A DNA stretch of 64,000 nucleotides from R-RK-3 sp031399085 (GCA_031399085.1 JANNOQ010000058.1:1-64000); one strand, 5' to 3'. Shown: positions 9,121 to 18,609, counted from the first letter of the stretch. Translations and numbers: made by a program. Notes: generated from the sequence alone by a model not told the origin.

Positions 9121-10389
9121 TCAAAAACTCTCCTTGAGCCATTGCCCCACCCGGGCCAGATAGCCGTGGCTGGTGGCGATGATTTCCGGCCTTACGCCCG
9201 TCTCCAGCTTCAAATCGTCGTCGAGCAGATGCATCAGCAGACCGATCGGCGCGGCGAAGGCCGGCCCCGCCTCGGGCCTCGGCAGCCCCGCGATCGGACG
9301 CGGACGGCCCAGTCTGAGATGTTTGCCGAAGATCTGCGCGGCAAGCTCGCTCGCCCCGACCAACTCGCTGGCACCGCCGGTCAGCACCAGCCTCTGCCCC
9401 GACATCGGCGCGACGCCGCTCGCCCGCAGCCTGTCGCGCACTTCCGTAAAGATTTGCTCTAAGCGGATTCGAGCCAGATCGGAAAGCTCCGCTTTGGAGA
9501 TGTGGCGCGAAAGCAACTCCGGGTCCGGATCGTCATCATCCGTAATCACCCCAAGCCCCATGTCCGCGCCGGCCGCAAAGACCGAGGCGTGCAGCGTCTT
9601 CAACCGTTCCGCCTCCATCAGCGGCACCGAAAACACATGCGCGATGTCGTTGGTAATGCGGTTGCCGCCGGTGTCGATGGAGTCGCCATAGATGAAATTG
9701 CCGCCGGAGAAAACCGCAACGCCGGTCGCGCCCGCGCCCATGTCGATGGATGTCACGCCGGTTTCAGCCTCGCTCTCGGTGATAACGGAAAGGCCGCTGG
9801 CATAGGCGGCAGCCGCGACTCCGGCGACCGATAAATGGCTGCGCTCGATGCAATGCCTGAGGTTTTTCAGGGGCAGCGCGTCGGCCGAGACGGCGTGAAC
9901 TTCGACCTTGAGCGTGTCGCCGATCATGCCCAGCGGGTCGGTGATGCCGCTTTCATAGCCGAGCGTGTAGCCGAACGGGGCCGAATGCAGCACGGTCTTG
10001 CCGCTGCGCGAGGCGTATTCATTTCCCGCCCGCATGACGCGTTCCATGTCTCGGCTCGTGACGGTGCCAGCCGGCAGATCGACGCTCGCAGTGAAGCTTT
10101 GGCTGAGCAGCGGGCCGAACGAGGCGGTGACATAGACGTCGTTGACCGTGACATCGGCCGCCCGCTCAGCCTTGGCGACGACGCTGCGCACGGTGCGCTC
10201 GGCCGCTTCCATGTCGGAGACGCGTCCGGCCACGATGCCGCGCGAGAGCTGGTAGCCATAGCCGATGACCCGGATGCGCGAGGACAACGCAGGCCGGTCC
10301 TGCCAATGCGGCCAGGGCATAAGACGCGCCACCAGGCAGCACATTTTGCGCGTGCCGACATCTAGCACCGCGACGGTGCGCTCATTCAT
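9121..10389 (-). CDS. ftsA: Cell division protein FtsA
   Basis: FtsA is the actin-like ATPase that tethers FtsZ to the membrane and recruits later division proteins. The 422-residue product has the phosphate-1 motif VAVLDVGTRKMCCLV at the start, SIDMGAGATGVAVF for phosphate-2, and the adenosine motif VLTGGASELVGASELA. The terminal segment (RVGQWLKESF) resembles the amphipathic membrane-targeting helix. ATG 10389 was chosen for its fit to the family start; an in-frame TTG at 10416 sits behind a G-rich stretch and would add nine residues. It is separated from ftsQ by a palindromic repeat. Confidence 0.95.
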   Translation of the reverse strand: MNERTVAVLDVGTRKMCCLVARLMPWPHWQDRPALSSRIRVIGYGYQLSRGIVAGRVSDMEAAERTVRSVVAKAERAADVTVNDVYVTASFGPLLSQSFTASVDLPAGTVTSRDMERVMRAGNEYASRSGKTVLHSAPFGYTLGYESGITDPLGMIGDTLKVEVHAVSADALPLKNLRHCIERSHLSVAGVAAAAYASGLSVITESEAETGVTSIDMGAGATGVAVFSGGNFIYGDSIDTGGNRITNDIAHVFSVPLMEAERLKTLHASVFAAGADMGLGVITDDDDPDPELLSRHISKAELSDLARIRLEQIFTEVRDRLRASGVAPMSGQRLVLTGGASELVGASELAAQIFGKHLRLGRPRPIAGLPRPEAGPAFAAPIGLLMHLLDDDLKLETGVRPEIIATSHGYLARVGQWLKESF

Positions 10390-10527
10390 GGAATGTCTGC
10401 GAGCTTTCGTTCGCAAATCCTGCCCCCGCTGAAAGCGCGCCCGCCCCGACCTTGCGGGAGGCGCGCCCCTGAATGTTGAACTGTTACAAGAAAGTCTTGC
10501 CGCCGCTTGGCACTGCAGTCTTGTCTA

Positions 10528-10574
10528 AGCATGATCTTTGTCGCAAACCGCTGCGCACTTTTGCGGATCATGCT
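10528..10574. repeat. GATCATGC-type palindromic intergenic repeat between ftsQ and ftsA
   Basis: Outer arms AGCATGATC (10528-10536) and GATCATGCT (10566-10574) are perfect inverted copies. Inside them CGCAAA (from 10542) pairs with TTTGCG just before the right arm, leaving a GC-rich loop. From memory, this layout is like a short intergenic palindrome scattered in many Hyphomicrobiales genomes. It ends one base before the ftsQ stop codon, so ftsQ mRNA would end in this hairpin. Confidence 0.7.
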
Positions 10575-11549
10575 CTAAAGCTCTTTGCGGCTTTCACGAT
10601 TTTCCGAAAGCCAGGATAAAAACTTACGGCGGCCCGCGTCCGACCCATCCTTCAGCCGCAAGGTGAATTGCGACGGCGCCCGGAAGTCGAGTTCGGCAAT
10701 TTCGTAGAAGGCGCCAGGGTTCTTGGCGGCGATCGCGCTGAGATCGGCCAGCGCCGGGGCGAAATCAGCGGCGGGCAGCTTGACCCGCAGCCCGGTATCC
10801 AGCAGCAGGTCCCAGCGGCGTCCGGCGATGCGCTCGATGTCGCGCACCCGGCCCCGCAGATCCGGGACGGCGGCAAGCGCGTCGATGAGCTCCTTGGCCG
10901 GGGCCGCCGCCCCCGCGCCGGACACGACCGGTAAATTGGGAAATTCGGTTTCGGAGGCGAGGGCGAGAACTTTGCCGTCCCGGTCGATGATGGCGGTCTT
11001 GCCGCTTTCGCGCCAAATGGCGAAGGGTTTGCGCTCCTCCAACTCAACCACCAGCGTCGATGGTAGCAGCCGCATCACGCGCGCCTCGCTGACCCAGCCG
11101 ATGCGCTTCAGACGGTCCCGGCCCGCATCGGTATCGAAGGCAAAAATCGAAACGCCATCGCGCGGCCCCAGAGCGGCGGCAATATCCGCATCCTTCAGAT
11201 TGCGCTGACCTTCGACCTGCACCGCCTTGACCTCAAGTCCGGCCTTCAAGGCCGCTTCATTGACGGCATCGGCAACCGCCTGACGCGCGGGCGCCAGCTG
11301 CCCGCCTGCGGACATGCCATAGGCCGCCGTTAAGCCGTAAAAAACAACGCAAGCAACGAGACCGAGCTTTGAGGCCGCCTGGGAATGGGCCTCGAACCAG
11401 CCGAACAGCGAGCCATCGGACGAGCGACCGACCGTCCCCCTCCGCGCATTTGGGCGCTGAACCCGGCTCTCATCGGCCGAGGTGTAAACCTCTGCACCGG
11501 CGAACCAATTGTACCTTTCAGCAGTAGAAGCGTTTATCAGCGATTGCAA
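10575..11549 (-). CDS. ftsQ: Cell division protein FtsQ
   Basis: FtsQ is a bitopic inner-membrane protein that with FtsL (and FtsB) bridges the early and late divisome. The 324-residue product has a cytoplasmic N-terminus of about 60 residues, one membrane segment (LGLVACVVFYGLTAAYGMSA), a POTRA domain beginning near residue 105 (VKAVQVEGQRNLKDADI) and the FtsQ beta domain with ELEERKPFAIWRESGKTAIID. Its start lies inside the 3' end of ddl (13-base overlap), which indicates translational coupling. The stop abuts a palindromic repeat. Confidence 0.95.
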   Translation of the reverse strand: MQSLINASTAERYNWFAGAEVYTSADESRVQRPNARRGTVGRSSDGSLFGWFEAHSQAASKLGLVACVVFYGLTAAYGMSAGGQLAPARQAVADAVNEAALKAGLEVKAVQVEGQRNLKDADIAAALGPRDGVSIFAFDTDAGRDRLKRIGWVSEARVMRLLPSTLVVELEERKPFAIWRESGKTAIIDRDGKVLALASETEFPNLPVVSGAGAAAPAKELIDALAAVPDLRGRVRDIERIAGRRWDLLLDTGLRVKLPAADFAPALADLSAIAAKNPGAFYEIAELDFRAPSQFTLRLKDGSDAGRRKFLSWLSENRESRKEL

Positions 11550-12472
11550 GACGCGTCCTCCACAATCCAGCGGACAAGGTCACCGAATGTCAGACCACTG
11601 TGGCTTGCAAGCTCCGGTACGAGCGAGGTCGCCGTCATCCCTGGCTGGGTGTTGACTTCGAGGCAGATCAGCTCGCCCGTGCCGCCCGGCCGATCGTCGA
11701 ACCGGAAGTCGGCGCGGCTGATCCCCCGGCAGCCTAAAGCCCGATGAGCCTGAAGCGACAGCTTCTGTACCAAGTGGTAAATATTTGGTGAAATTTCCGC
11801 TGGCAGGACGTGTCTTGAGCCTCCGGGTGAGTATTTCGCTTGATAGTCGTAGAAGGCGAGACCCTCGGCGGGCAGGATCTCGATCACGCCGAGCGGGCGG
11901 TCGCCCATCACGGCGCAGGTGAGTTCGCGCCCGGCGATGTAGCGCTCGACCATGACCTCCTCGGCGAGCGCCCAGTCGGCCGAGTTGAGTTCCTGCGGCG
12001 GGTGGGCGTGATCCTCGCGGACGATGAAGACGCCGACGCTGGAGCCTTCCGCCACCGGCTTGATGACGTATGGCGGCGGCATGACATGCGCCTTGGCGGC
12101 CTCCAGGCGGGGCACGACCAGATCTTCAGCGACCGGGATGCCCGCCTGCGCGAGCACGATCTTTGCCCGCACCTTATGCATGGCGAGCGCCGAGGCGAGC
12201 ACGCCGGAATGGGTGTAAGGGATTTCCAGCGTCTCGAGGATGCCCTGGATGGCGCCGTCCTCGCCGCCCTTGCCGTGCAGCGCGTTGAAGCAAACATCGG
12301 GGGCGATCTCGCGCAGCCGCTCGGGCAGATGCCGGTCCACGTCGATGCGCGTGACCCGGTAGCCCTCACCTTCGAGCGCCCCGGCGCAGGCCGCGCCGGA
12401 GTTGAGTGACACCTCCCGCTCGGCGGACCAGCCGCCCATGAGCACCGCGACATGGTTGAATGCGCGGCTCAT
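11537..12472 (-). CDS. ddl: D-alanine--D-alanine ligase
   Basis: Ddl joins two D-Ala molecules using ATP to supply the dipeptide added by MurF. The 311-residue ATP-grasp enzyme has the N-terminal VAVLMGGWSAEREVSLNSG block, FNALHGKGGEDGAIQG, the PYVIKPVAEGSSVGV ATP-binding strand, and EVNTQPGMTATSLVPE at the metal site near the C-terminus. It shares ATGA with the end of murB and overlaps ftsQ by 13 bases. The position in the division cluster corresponds to ddlB of other proteobacteria. Confidence 0.97.
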   Translation of the reverse strand: MSRAFNHVAVLMGGWSAEREVSLNSGAACAGALEGEGYRVTRIDVDRHLPERLREIAPDVCFNALHGKGGEDGAIQGILETLEIPYTHSGVLASALAMHKVRAKIVLAQAGIPVAEDLVVPRLEAAKAHVMPPPYVIKPVAEGSSVGVFIVREDHAHPPQELNSADWALAEEVMVERYIAGRELTCAVMGDRPLGVIEILPAEGLAFYDYQAKYSPGGSRHVLPAEISPNIYHLVQKLSLQAHRALGCRGISRADFRFDDRPGGTGELICLEVNTQPGMTATSLVPELASHSGLTFGDLVRWIVEDASCNR

Positions 12473-13416
12473 GCAGCCGCCACCATGGGCTTGCCTTCAA
12501 CCGGCAGGCCAAGCCGCTTAATTTCCCACTCCAAATCGACGCCGCTTGCCGCTTTCACGCGGGCACGCACCGTTTCGCCCAGCGTTTCGATGTCCTCGGC
12601 GCTCGCCTCGCCGTCATTGATCAGGAAGTTGCAGTGCATCTGCGAGACATGCGCGCCGCCGATTCGCAGGCCCCGGCAGCCCGCCGCGTCGATGAGCTTC
12701 CAGGCGCTGAGGCCCGGCGGATTTTTGAAGGTCGAGCCACCCGTGCGGCTTTTGATCGGCTGAACGGCCTCGCGGTAGGCGGCGACGTCCTGCATCGCGC
12801 GCGCGATCTCATCAGGTTCGCCCGCCGTGCCCTGATACAGCGCCTCCGTGAAAATCAGATCATCGGACGCGCCGCAATGGCGGTAGGTGTAGGCGAGATC
12901 GGCAAGGCTCAGCGTGTGGATCGCGCCGGACCGATCGACGGCGCGCGCCTCGATCAGCACGTCTTTCGTCTCGGTCCCGTGCGCGCCGGCATTCATCCAC
13001 AGCGCGCCGCCGACGGTGCCCGGAATGCCGCGATAAAAAGCGAGGCCCGCAATGCCCGCGGTTGCCGCGCCCTGCGCCAGCCTCATGTCAGGAACCGCTG
13101 CCCCGGCGCGGATGCGATGGCCGTTCTCGGGCTCGATCCGGTTGAAGCCGCGTCCAAGACGAATGACAACGCCCGGAATGCCGCCATCGCGCACAAGCAG
13201 GTTGGACCCAACGCCGACGACGGTGATCGGCAACCCACCGCCGGTTTCCCGGAGAAAATAAGCAAGATCGGCCTCATCGGCGGGCGAGTAGAGAGTTTGC
13301 GCCGGGCCGCCGACGCGGAACCAGGTGACGTAGGCCATCGGCCGGTTGGCCTCCAGGCGCCCGCGCAAATCCGGCAAAGCGTTTTGCAATTCGGCGGTGA
13401 GGTCGGGAAAGCTCAT
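12469..13416 (-). CDS. murB: UDP-N-acetylenolpyruvoylglucosamine reductase
   Basis: MurB is the FAD/NADPH enzyme that reduces UDP-GlcNAc-enolpyruvate to UDP-MurNAc. The 315-residue protein shows the FAD-binding stretches TWFRVGGPAQTLYSPAD and VVGVGSNLLVRDGGI, the GIPGTVGGALWMNAGAHG block, the catalytic Ser within RTGGSTFKNP, and a C-terminal AGCRGLRIGGAHVSQMHCNF typical of type I MurB. ATG 13416 gives the family start MSFPDLTAELQ; the upstream open frame overlaps murC. It shares ATGA with ddl. Confidence 0.97.
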   Translation of the reverse strand: MSFPDLTAELQNALPDLRGRLEANRPMAYVTWFRVGGPAQTLYSPADEADLAYFLRETGGGLPITVVGVGSNLLVRDGGIPGVVIRLGRGFNRIEPENGHRIRAGAAVPDMRLAQGAATAGIAGLAFYRGIPGTVGGALWMNAGAHGTETKDVLIEARAVDRSGAIHTLSLADLAYTYRHCGASDDLIFTEALYQGTAGEPDEIARAMQDVAAYREAVQPIKSRTGGSTFKNPPGLSAWKLIDAAGCRGLRIGGAHVSQMHCNFLINDGEASAEDIETLGETVRARVKAASGVDLEWEIKRLGLPVEGKPMVAAA

Positions 13417-13441
13417 GCGCAAGCCCCAGGCGCTTATAATG

Positions 13442-14875
13442 TCACTCAGCAGCGTCGAGCCTGGGCTCCCCCGCCGTGCCGAGCCGCGTGGGCAGCGCAT
13501 TGGCCCAATCCGTGATGGTGCCGGCGCCAAGGCCAATGACCAGATCGCCCGGTTTCGCCAGCGAGGCGATGAGACCGGTCAGCGCGTCCTCCCCATCCGC
13601 CGCGATGACTTGGCGATGGCCGCGGTTGCGCACGCCCTCGATCAAAGCGTCGCGGTCGAACCCGTTCGGCTCCTCGCCCGCCGAATAGACCGGGGTGACG
13701 ATCACCGTGTCGGAATGCGCGAACGAGCCGCAGAATTCATCGAACAGGCTTTTGAGCCGCGAGTAGCGGTGCGGCTGAACGATGGCGATCACCCGGCCGG
13801 ATGTCGCGCCACGCGCCGCTTCGAGCACGGCGGCGATTTCCGCCGGATGGTGGGCGTAGTCGTCATAGATCGAAATCCCGTTCCAGATACCGGTGCGGGT
13901 GAAGCGCCGCTTGACGCCGCCGAAGCTGGCAAGCGCCTCGCGGATGGTTGCGTCGTCGATGCCTGCTTCGGTCGCAACGGCGATGGCTGCCATCGCGTTC
14001 AATGCATTATAGTGGCCCGGGATTGCCAGCGTCAGATCCGCAAAGGCCCGCGCGCCGCCCTCGACATTGTCGCCAAGCGCGGCATCGACATGCAGCGAGC
14101 CGCCATTGCTGCGCACTGCCGCGAGCCGGACATCTGCGTCCGCCGCAACTCCGTAGCGCAGGATGCGGGCGCCAAGCGGCAGCTCGGCTTCGGCCGCGAA
14201 GCTGCGCACAATCGGATGGTCGATGCCCGCGACAATCACGCCGCCAGGCTGCACCCCTGCGAAAAATTGCCTGTAAGCGACATGCATCGCCTCCAGCGAT
14301 CCGTAATAATCCAGATGCTCCGGGTCGATATTGGTGACGACGCCGATCTGCGTCGGCAACCGCACAAAAGTGCCGTCGGACTCATCGGCCTCAACGACCA
14401 TCCACTCGCCCTGGCCGATGCGGGCATTGGTGCCCCAATCGTTGATGATGCCGCCGGTGATCACCGTCGGGTCGAGCCCGGCGGCCTCGAAAATCCAGGC
14501 GATCATCGAGGTGGTGGTGGTCTTGCCATGCGTGCCGGTGACGCTGATTGAGCGGTAGTTTTCCATGAGACGCGCCAGCATGTCGGCCCGGCTCCAGACC
14601 GGCAGCCCAGCCGCCTTGGCCGCGATCACTTCCGGGTTGTTCGGCTTGACCGCCGAGGAGAGCACGACCAGCCCGGCGCCCTCGATATTCTTGGACCCAT
14701 GACCGATGGCCACCCGAATGCCTTTTGCCACCAACCGGCGCGCATTGACTCCGTCCTTCAAATCGCTGCCACGCACGTGGATGCCGCGATCGTGCAGCAC
14801 CTCGGCGATGGCGCTCATTCCAATGCCGCCGATCCCGACAATATGGATCGGCTGAAATTCCTGCATGTTCTTCAT
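13442..14875 (-). CDS. murC: UDP-N-acetylmuramate--L-alanine ligase
   Basis: MurC adds L-Ala to UDP-MurNAc, the first amino acid of the stem peptide. The 477-residue protein has the N-terminal Rossmann-like motif HIVGIGGIGMSAIAEVL, the P-loop VTGTHGKTTTTS with Lys118, EADESDGTF, NIDPEHLDYYG, the DDYAHHPAEI block and FQPHRYSRL-type sequence (IVQPHRYSRLKSLFDEF). ATG 14875 overlaps the murG stop by ATGA, the pattern repeated through this cluster. It is 25 bases upstream of murB. Confidence 0.98.
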   Translation of the reverse strand: MKNMQEFQPIHIVGIGGIGMSAIAEVLHDRGIHVRGSDLKDGVNARRLVAKGIRVAIGHGSKNIEGAGLVVLSSAVKPNNPEVIAAKAAGLPVWSRADMLARLMENYRSISVTGTHGKTTTTSMIAWIFEAAGLDPTVITGGIINDWGTNARIGQGEWMVVEADESDGTFVRLPTQIGVVTNIDPEHLDYYGSLEAMHVAYRQFFAGVQPGGVIVAGIDHPIVRSFAAEAELPLGARILRYGVAADADVRLAAVRSNGGSLHVDAALGDNVEGGARAFADLTLAIPGHYNALNAMAAIAVATEAGIDDATIREALASFGGVKRRFTRTGIWNGISIYDDYAHHPAEIAAVLEAARGATSGRVIAIVQPHRYSRLKSLFDEFCGSFAHSDTVIVTPVYSAGEEPNGFDRDALIEGVRNRGHRQVIAADGEDALTGLIASLAKPGDLVIGLGAGTITDWANALPTRLGTAGEPRLDAAE

Positions 14876-16014
14876 GATGCCTGCCCCTCGGCTGCGCGCT
14901 GCGCCGTGAATGTCTGAGGCGCCTCGGCAAGCGTCACCACTAAATCGGCCAGACGCGCCACGGCATCGTAGCGCGCCAGCGATTTGGAGCGCGATGCAGC
15001 TCTGGCAAGGGTCGCCGGTTCCTCGAAAAGCCGCCGCAGCGTTCCCGCCAGCCGTTCCGGCGTCATGATCGCCTGCTCGAAACACCATCCCGCGCCCGCT
15101 TTTTCGAATCGGGTCGCGTTCTCGAGTTGATCATTATCCACCGAATGCGGCAAGGGTACGAGCACGGCAGGGCGTCCGAGCGCCGAAAGTTCGGCAATCG
15201 TGGTCGCCCCCGAGCGCGACACGACAAGATGCGCGGCGGCCATGCGGAACGGCAGATCCTCGAAAAAGGTGGCGAGTTCCGCCGCGACACTGGCGACTTC
15301 GTAAGAGTCGAAAACCCGGTCGATATCCTCCTCGCGGCATTGCTGCACAACCATCAGGCGGTCGCGCAGTTCCTGCGGCAGGATTTGCAGCGCCACCGGC
15401 ATGATGTCGGAGAAATAGCGCGCGCCCTGGCTGCCGCCGAAACAGAGCAGGTTCACCGGCTGGCCGGTTTGCGGCGGCTGGTAGGTGCCGCCGCGCATCT
15501 CCAGGATCGCGTCGCGCAGCGGGGTGCCGGTGACATAGCTCTTTTCGCTGAGCTTGCCGTCGAGGAATTTGGTGTCCTCGAACGAAATCCCGATGGCCTT
15601 GACCATCGGCGCGAGGAAGCGGTTCGCCCGGCCCATCACCGAATTCTGCTCGTGAATCATGCTCGGGATGCCGCGCGCGAGCGCCGCCAGCACCGGCGGA
15701 ATGGTTGGATAGCCGCCGAAGCCGACCATCGCCTTCGGCTTCAGATCGCCCATGATGTCGTAGGCCATCTTGAAGCCGTTCGAATTGGTGGCGACCATCT
15801 TCATCGCCTCGATCGGCGACTTGCCCCGGAAGGTGGCGGCTGGGACCTTATGGACGCCGCGCCCAGGAAAGTTCGAGCCGTAAGGCGAGGTGCGGTTGTC
15901 GGTGATCAGATCGACTTCATAGCCGCGCCGGAGCAGCTCGCCGGCAAGCGCAAGCGCTGGAAAAAGATGCCCGCCCGAGCCTCCCGCGGTCAGTACGATG
16001 GACGCGCCTGTCAA
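14872..16014 (-). CDS. murG: UDP-GlcNAc:lipid I N-acetylglucosaminyltransferase
   Basis: MurG transfers GlcNAc to lipid I, producing lipid II on the cytoplasmic face of the inner membrane. The 380-residue GT28 enzyme shows the N-terminal TAGGSGGHLFPALALA glycine loop, GFGGYPTIPPVLAA, the HEQNSVMGRANR block and a C-terminal donor-binding region with SRSGATTIAELSALGRPAVLVPLPHSVDNDQ. The start is a TTG at 16014 whose bases form TTGA with the ftsW stop, so translation is coupled. This is one of the few non-ATG starts in the cluster and may lower its synthesis. Confidence 0.97.
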   Translation of the reverse strand: MTGASIVLTAGGSGGHLFPALALAGELLRRGYEVDLITDNRTSPYGSNFPGRGVHKVPAATFRGKSPIEAMKMVATNSNGFKMAYDIMGDLKPKAMVGFGGYPTIPPVLAALARGIPSMIHEQNSVMGRANRFLAPMVKAIGISFEDTKFLDGKLSEKSYVTGTPLRDAILEMRGGTYQPPQTGQPVNLLCFGGSQGARYFSDIMPVALQILPQELRDRLMVVQQCREEDIDRVFDSYEVASVAAELATFFEDLPFRMAAAHLVVSRSGATTIAELSALGRPAVLVPLPHSVDNDQLENATRFEKAGAGWCFEQAIMTPERLAGTLRRLFEEPATLARAASRSKSLARYDAVARLADLVVTLAEAPQTFTAQRAAEGQAS

Positions 16015-17186
16015 ATTCTTATCCCCCTAGAGGAAACCGGCCCGCGCGCGGATTGCGGTGCGGGACGGTAGATCGGCGCCGCCTCGGGGCGTCGTCTGGC
16101 GAGAGCGAGCGCCAGCCCCATGGTCAAGGCCATCGCCGTCAGCGAAGAGCCTCCATAAGACAGGAATGGAAGCGTCATGCCCTTCGCTGGCAGCATATCG
16201 ACGTTAACTGCCATATTAATCAGCGTTTGAAAACCAAAGAGCATCATAAGGCCAGAAAGCGCCAGCCGAATAAAGGGATCATGCGAGCGGCTTGCCGCGC
16301 GAAAGCCGCGCCAGACGATAAACGCATACAGGCAGACGAGAAACAGGCAAAAGATCAGGCCGAACTCCTCGGCGATCACCGCAAAGATGTAGTCGGTATA
16401 GGCGTCCGGCAGATTCGGCGTCACCGTCCCCTCGCCCGGACCGCGTCCGAACCAGCCGCCCGCTCGGAAGGCGGCGAGCGCCGTTTCCGTCTGGTGCGTG
16501 TCGCCGCCCGGATGCAGGAAGCGGTCGACGCGGCTTTGCACATGCGGGATGGAAAGATAGGCCGCCAGGAAGGCCCCCGCGCTGGCAAGCACGGCGAGCG
16601 CGATCCATAGGAGCGAATATCCCGCCAGAAAGAACAGCCCGCCCCAGACCAGAACCACAAGGCAGGTCTGGCCGATATCCGGTTGCAGAACGAGGCATAT
16701 GACCAGCGCCGCAAGCGCCGCGAGAGCCATCTCCAAGGCTGGCATGTCACGCCGCTTGCCGCTTTCGGCGAACAGCCAGGCGGTGACGATGACAAAGCCG
16801 GCTTTGGCGAATTCGGATGGCTGGAGCGACTGTCCGCCGCCGATCATCAGCCAGCGCACCGCGCCGTTCTTCTCGATCCCTTGCGCGAGCGCGAGCAGCA
16901 TCAGCGCCAGGCCGCCGAGGAAAAGCGCTAGCCCCGTCCGGCGGATCGTCTTGGGGCCCTGCATGGAGGCGCCGATCAGCAAGATCGCCGCCGGGACCAT
17001 GAACACCAGATGCCGCTTGAAGAAATAGAGCGGCTCCTGGCCAATCTTATGCGCGGCCGCCGGGCTGGCGGCGAGCGAGACGAGCGCGCCGAGGATCATG
17101 ATCAGCAGCACCGCGCCGACCAGCGGGCGGTCCACCGAGAACCACCATTCGGCAATCACGCTGCGGTCGGTGCGCGTCAGCCTCAT
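16011..17186 (-). CDS. ftsW: Peptidoglycan glycosyltransferase FtsW
   Basis: FtsW is the SEDS-family glycosyltransferase that polymerises lipid II at the septum together with FtsI. The 391-residue protein has about ten membrane segments. The SEDS landmarks are visible: GGGQSLQPSEFAKAG, VLQPDIGQTCL, the large periplasmic loop with LHPGGDTHQTETALAAFRAGG and GRGPGEGTVTPNLPDAYTDYIF, and LPAKGMTLPFLSYGGSS near the C-terminus. It shares ATGA with murD upstream and TTGA with murG downstream. Confidence 0.97.
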   Translation of the reverse strand: MRLTRTDRSVIAEWWFSVDRPLVGAVLLIMILGALVSLAASPAAAHKIGQEPLYFFKRHLVFMVPAAILLIGASMQGPKTIRRTGLALFLGGLALMLLALAQGIEKNGAVRWLMIGGGQSLQPSEFAKAGFVIVTAWLFAESGKRRDMPALEMALAALAALVICLVLQPDIGQTCLVVLVWGGLFFLAGYSLLWIALAVLASAGAFLAAYLSIPHVQSRVDRFLHPGGDTHQTETALAAFRAGGWFGRGPGEGTVTPNLPDAYTDYIFAVIAEEFGLIFCLFLVCLYAFIVWRGFRAASRSHDPFIRLALSGLMMLFGFQTLINMAVNVDMLPAKGMTLPFLSYGGSSLTAMALTMGLALALARRRPEAAPIYRPAPQSARGPVSSRGIRI

Positions 17187-18592
17187 GCCGCCTTGGTCTC
17201 CCGCACGGCAACGCCGCCAATCGCAGCGACGCCGGCGCGAAACGCATCGCCCCTTAGCATGAAATTGGCGAACTGGTCGTAGGACGCGCAGGCCGGCGAC
17301 AGCAGCACGACCGGCTCGGGATCGCCGGAGGCGGCAGCGTCCCGCGCGGCGTCGCGCAGGGCGGCGTCCAGCGTGCCGCTGATCTGATGCGCCAGCGCGC
17401 TGCCCGCCGCGCGGCTGAATTCGGCGGCAGCGTCGCCGATGAAATAGGCGCGGCGGATTTTCGGATAGAAGCGCTCCAATCCGGCAAGGCCGCCGGCTTT
17501 GGCAAGGCCGCCCGCGATCCAGTAGATGGCGTCGAAACTGGCGAGCGCCTTGGCGGCCGCGTCGGCGTTGGTGGCTTTGGAATCGTTGATAAAGAGCACG
17601 CGGCCGAGCCGCCCGACCTCTTCCATCCGGTGCGCAAGGCCGGGAAAGCTGGCAAGGCCGGCGGCGATCTCCTCGCGGGAGAGCCCAATGGCGCGGCAGA
17701 GCGCGAAGGCGGCGGCGGCATTCTGCGCGTTGTGCTCGCCGCGCAATGAGCCGATGCCGCGAAGGCTGATCGGCGGCAGCGCCTTCCCGCCTTCCACCTC
17801 GATCAGCCCACCATCTTTGGCATAGATGCCGTCCTCCCCCTGAGCATGAACCGAAATGCGCCGCACCGTTGCAAGCCCGGAAAGCCGATCAGCGATCTGC
17901 GCCGAAATGGCATCGTCGACGCCAATGACGGCTGTGTCGCCCGCATCAAGATGGCCGAAGATGCGGGCCTTGACCTCGGCATAGTGCGTAAGCGTGCCAT
18001 GCCGGTCGAGATGGTCGGGCGTGACGTTGAGGAGGCAGGCCGCGTTGGCGTCGAGCGTTGGCGTCAGGTCGATCTGGAAGGAGGAGTATTCGATGACATA
18101 GGTGAGGTCGTCGGCAAGCGGATCGAGCGCCAGGATCGCCGTACCAATATTGCCGCCCATCGCCACAGGACGCCCTGAGGCGCCGATGAGATGGGCCGTG
18201 AGCGCGGTCGTGGTCGATTTGCCGTTGGTGCCGGTGATTGCGATCACCTTGGCTTTTGAGCCTTGCGCGCGGCGCTGGCGGCAAAACAGCTCGGTGTCGC
18301 CGATGATTTGGACGCCCGCCGCTTGGGCGCGCTGCACGGTCCAATGCGGCTTGGGATGCGTCAGCGGCACGCCGGGCGCGAGGATCAGCGCGTCAAACTC
18401 GCGCCAATCGGCGGCGGTCAGATCGACAGGCTCAAACCCGGCGTCGCGCGCCGCGACCCGCCCCGGCTCGCCGTCGTCCCAAACCGCAACCTCCGCACCG
18501 CCCGCCGCCAGCGCCTTCGCCGAGGCGACGCCGGACAGGCCGAGGCCAAACACCGCGATCTTTTTCCCGGCAAAGATGGTGACCGGGATCAT
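17183..18592 (-). CDS. murD: UDP-N-acetylmuramoyl-L-alanine--D-glutamate ligase
   Basis: MurD adds D-Glu to UDP-MurNAc-L-Ala. The 469-residue ligase has the N-terminal IAVFGLGLSGVASAKAL nucleotide-like fold, the P-loop ITGTNGKSTTTALTAHL, EYSSFQID, NVTPDHLDRHG and FINDSKATNADAAAKALASF, all expected for the family. ATG 18592 begins MIPVTIFAGKKIAVFG. It is separated from mraY by 136 bases that contain a large perfect inverted repeat. Confidence 0.97.
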   Translation of the reverse strand: MIPVTIFAGKKIAVFGLGLSGVASAKALAAGGAEVAVWDDGEPGRVAARDAGFEPVDLTAADWREFDALILAPGVPLTHPKPHWTVQRAQAAGVQIIGDTELFCRQRRAQGSKAKVIAITGTNGKSTTTALTAHLIGASGRPVAMGGNIGTAILALDPLADDLTYVIEYSSFQIDLTPTLDANAACLLNVTPDHLDRHGTLTHYAEVKARIFGHLDAGDTAVIGVDDAISAQIADRLSGLATVRRISVHAQGEDGIYAKDGGLIEVEGGKALPPISLRGIGSLRGEHNAQNAAAAFALCRAIGLSREEIAAGLASFPGLAHRMEEVGRLGRVLFINDSKATNADAAAKALASFDAIYWIAGGLAKAGGLAGLERFYPKIRRAYFIGDAAAEFSRAAGSALAHQISGTLDAALRDAARDAAASGDPEPVVLLSPACASYDQFANFMLRGDAFRAGVAAIGGVAVRETKAA

Positions 18593-18609
18593 GACCGCAG
18601 CCCTCCCTT

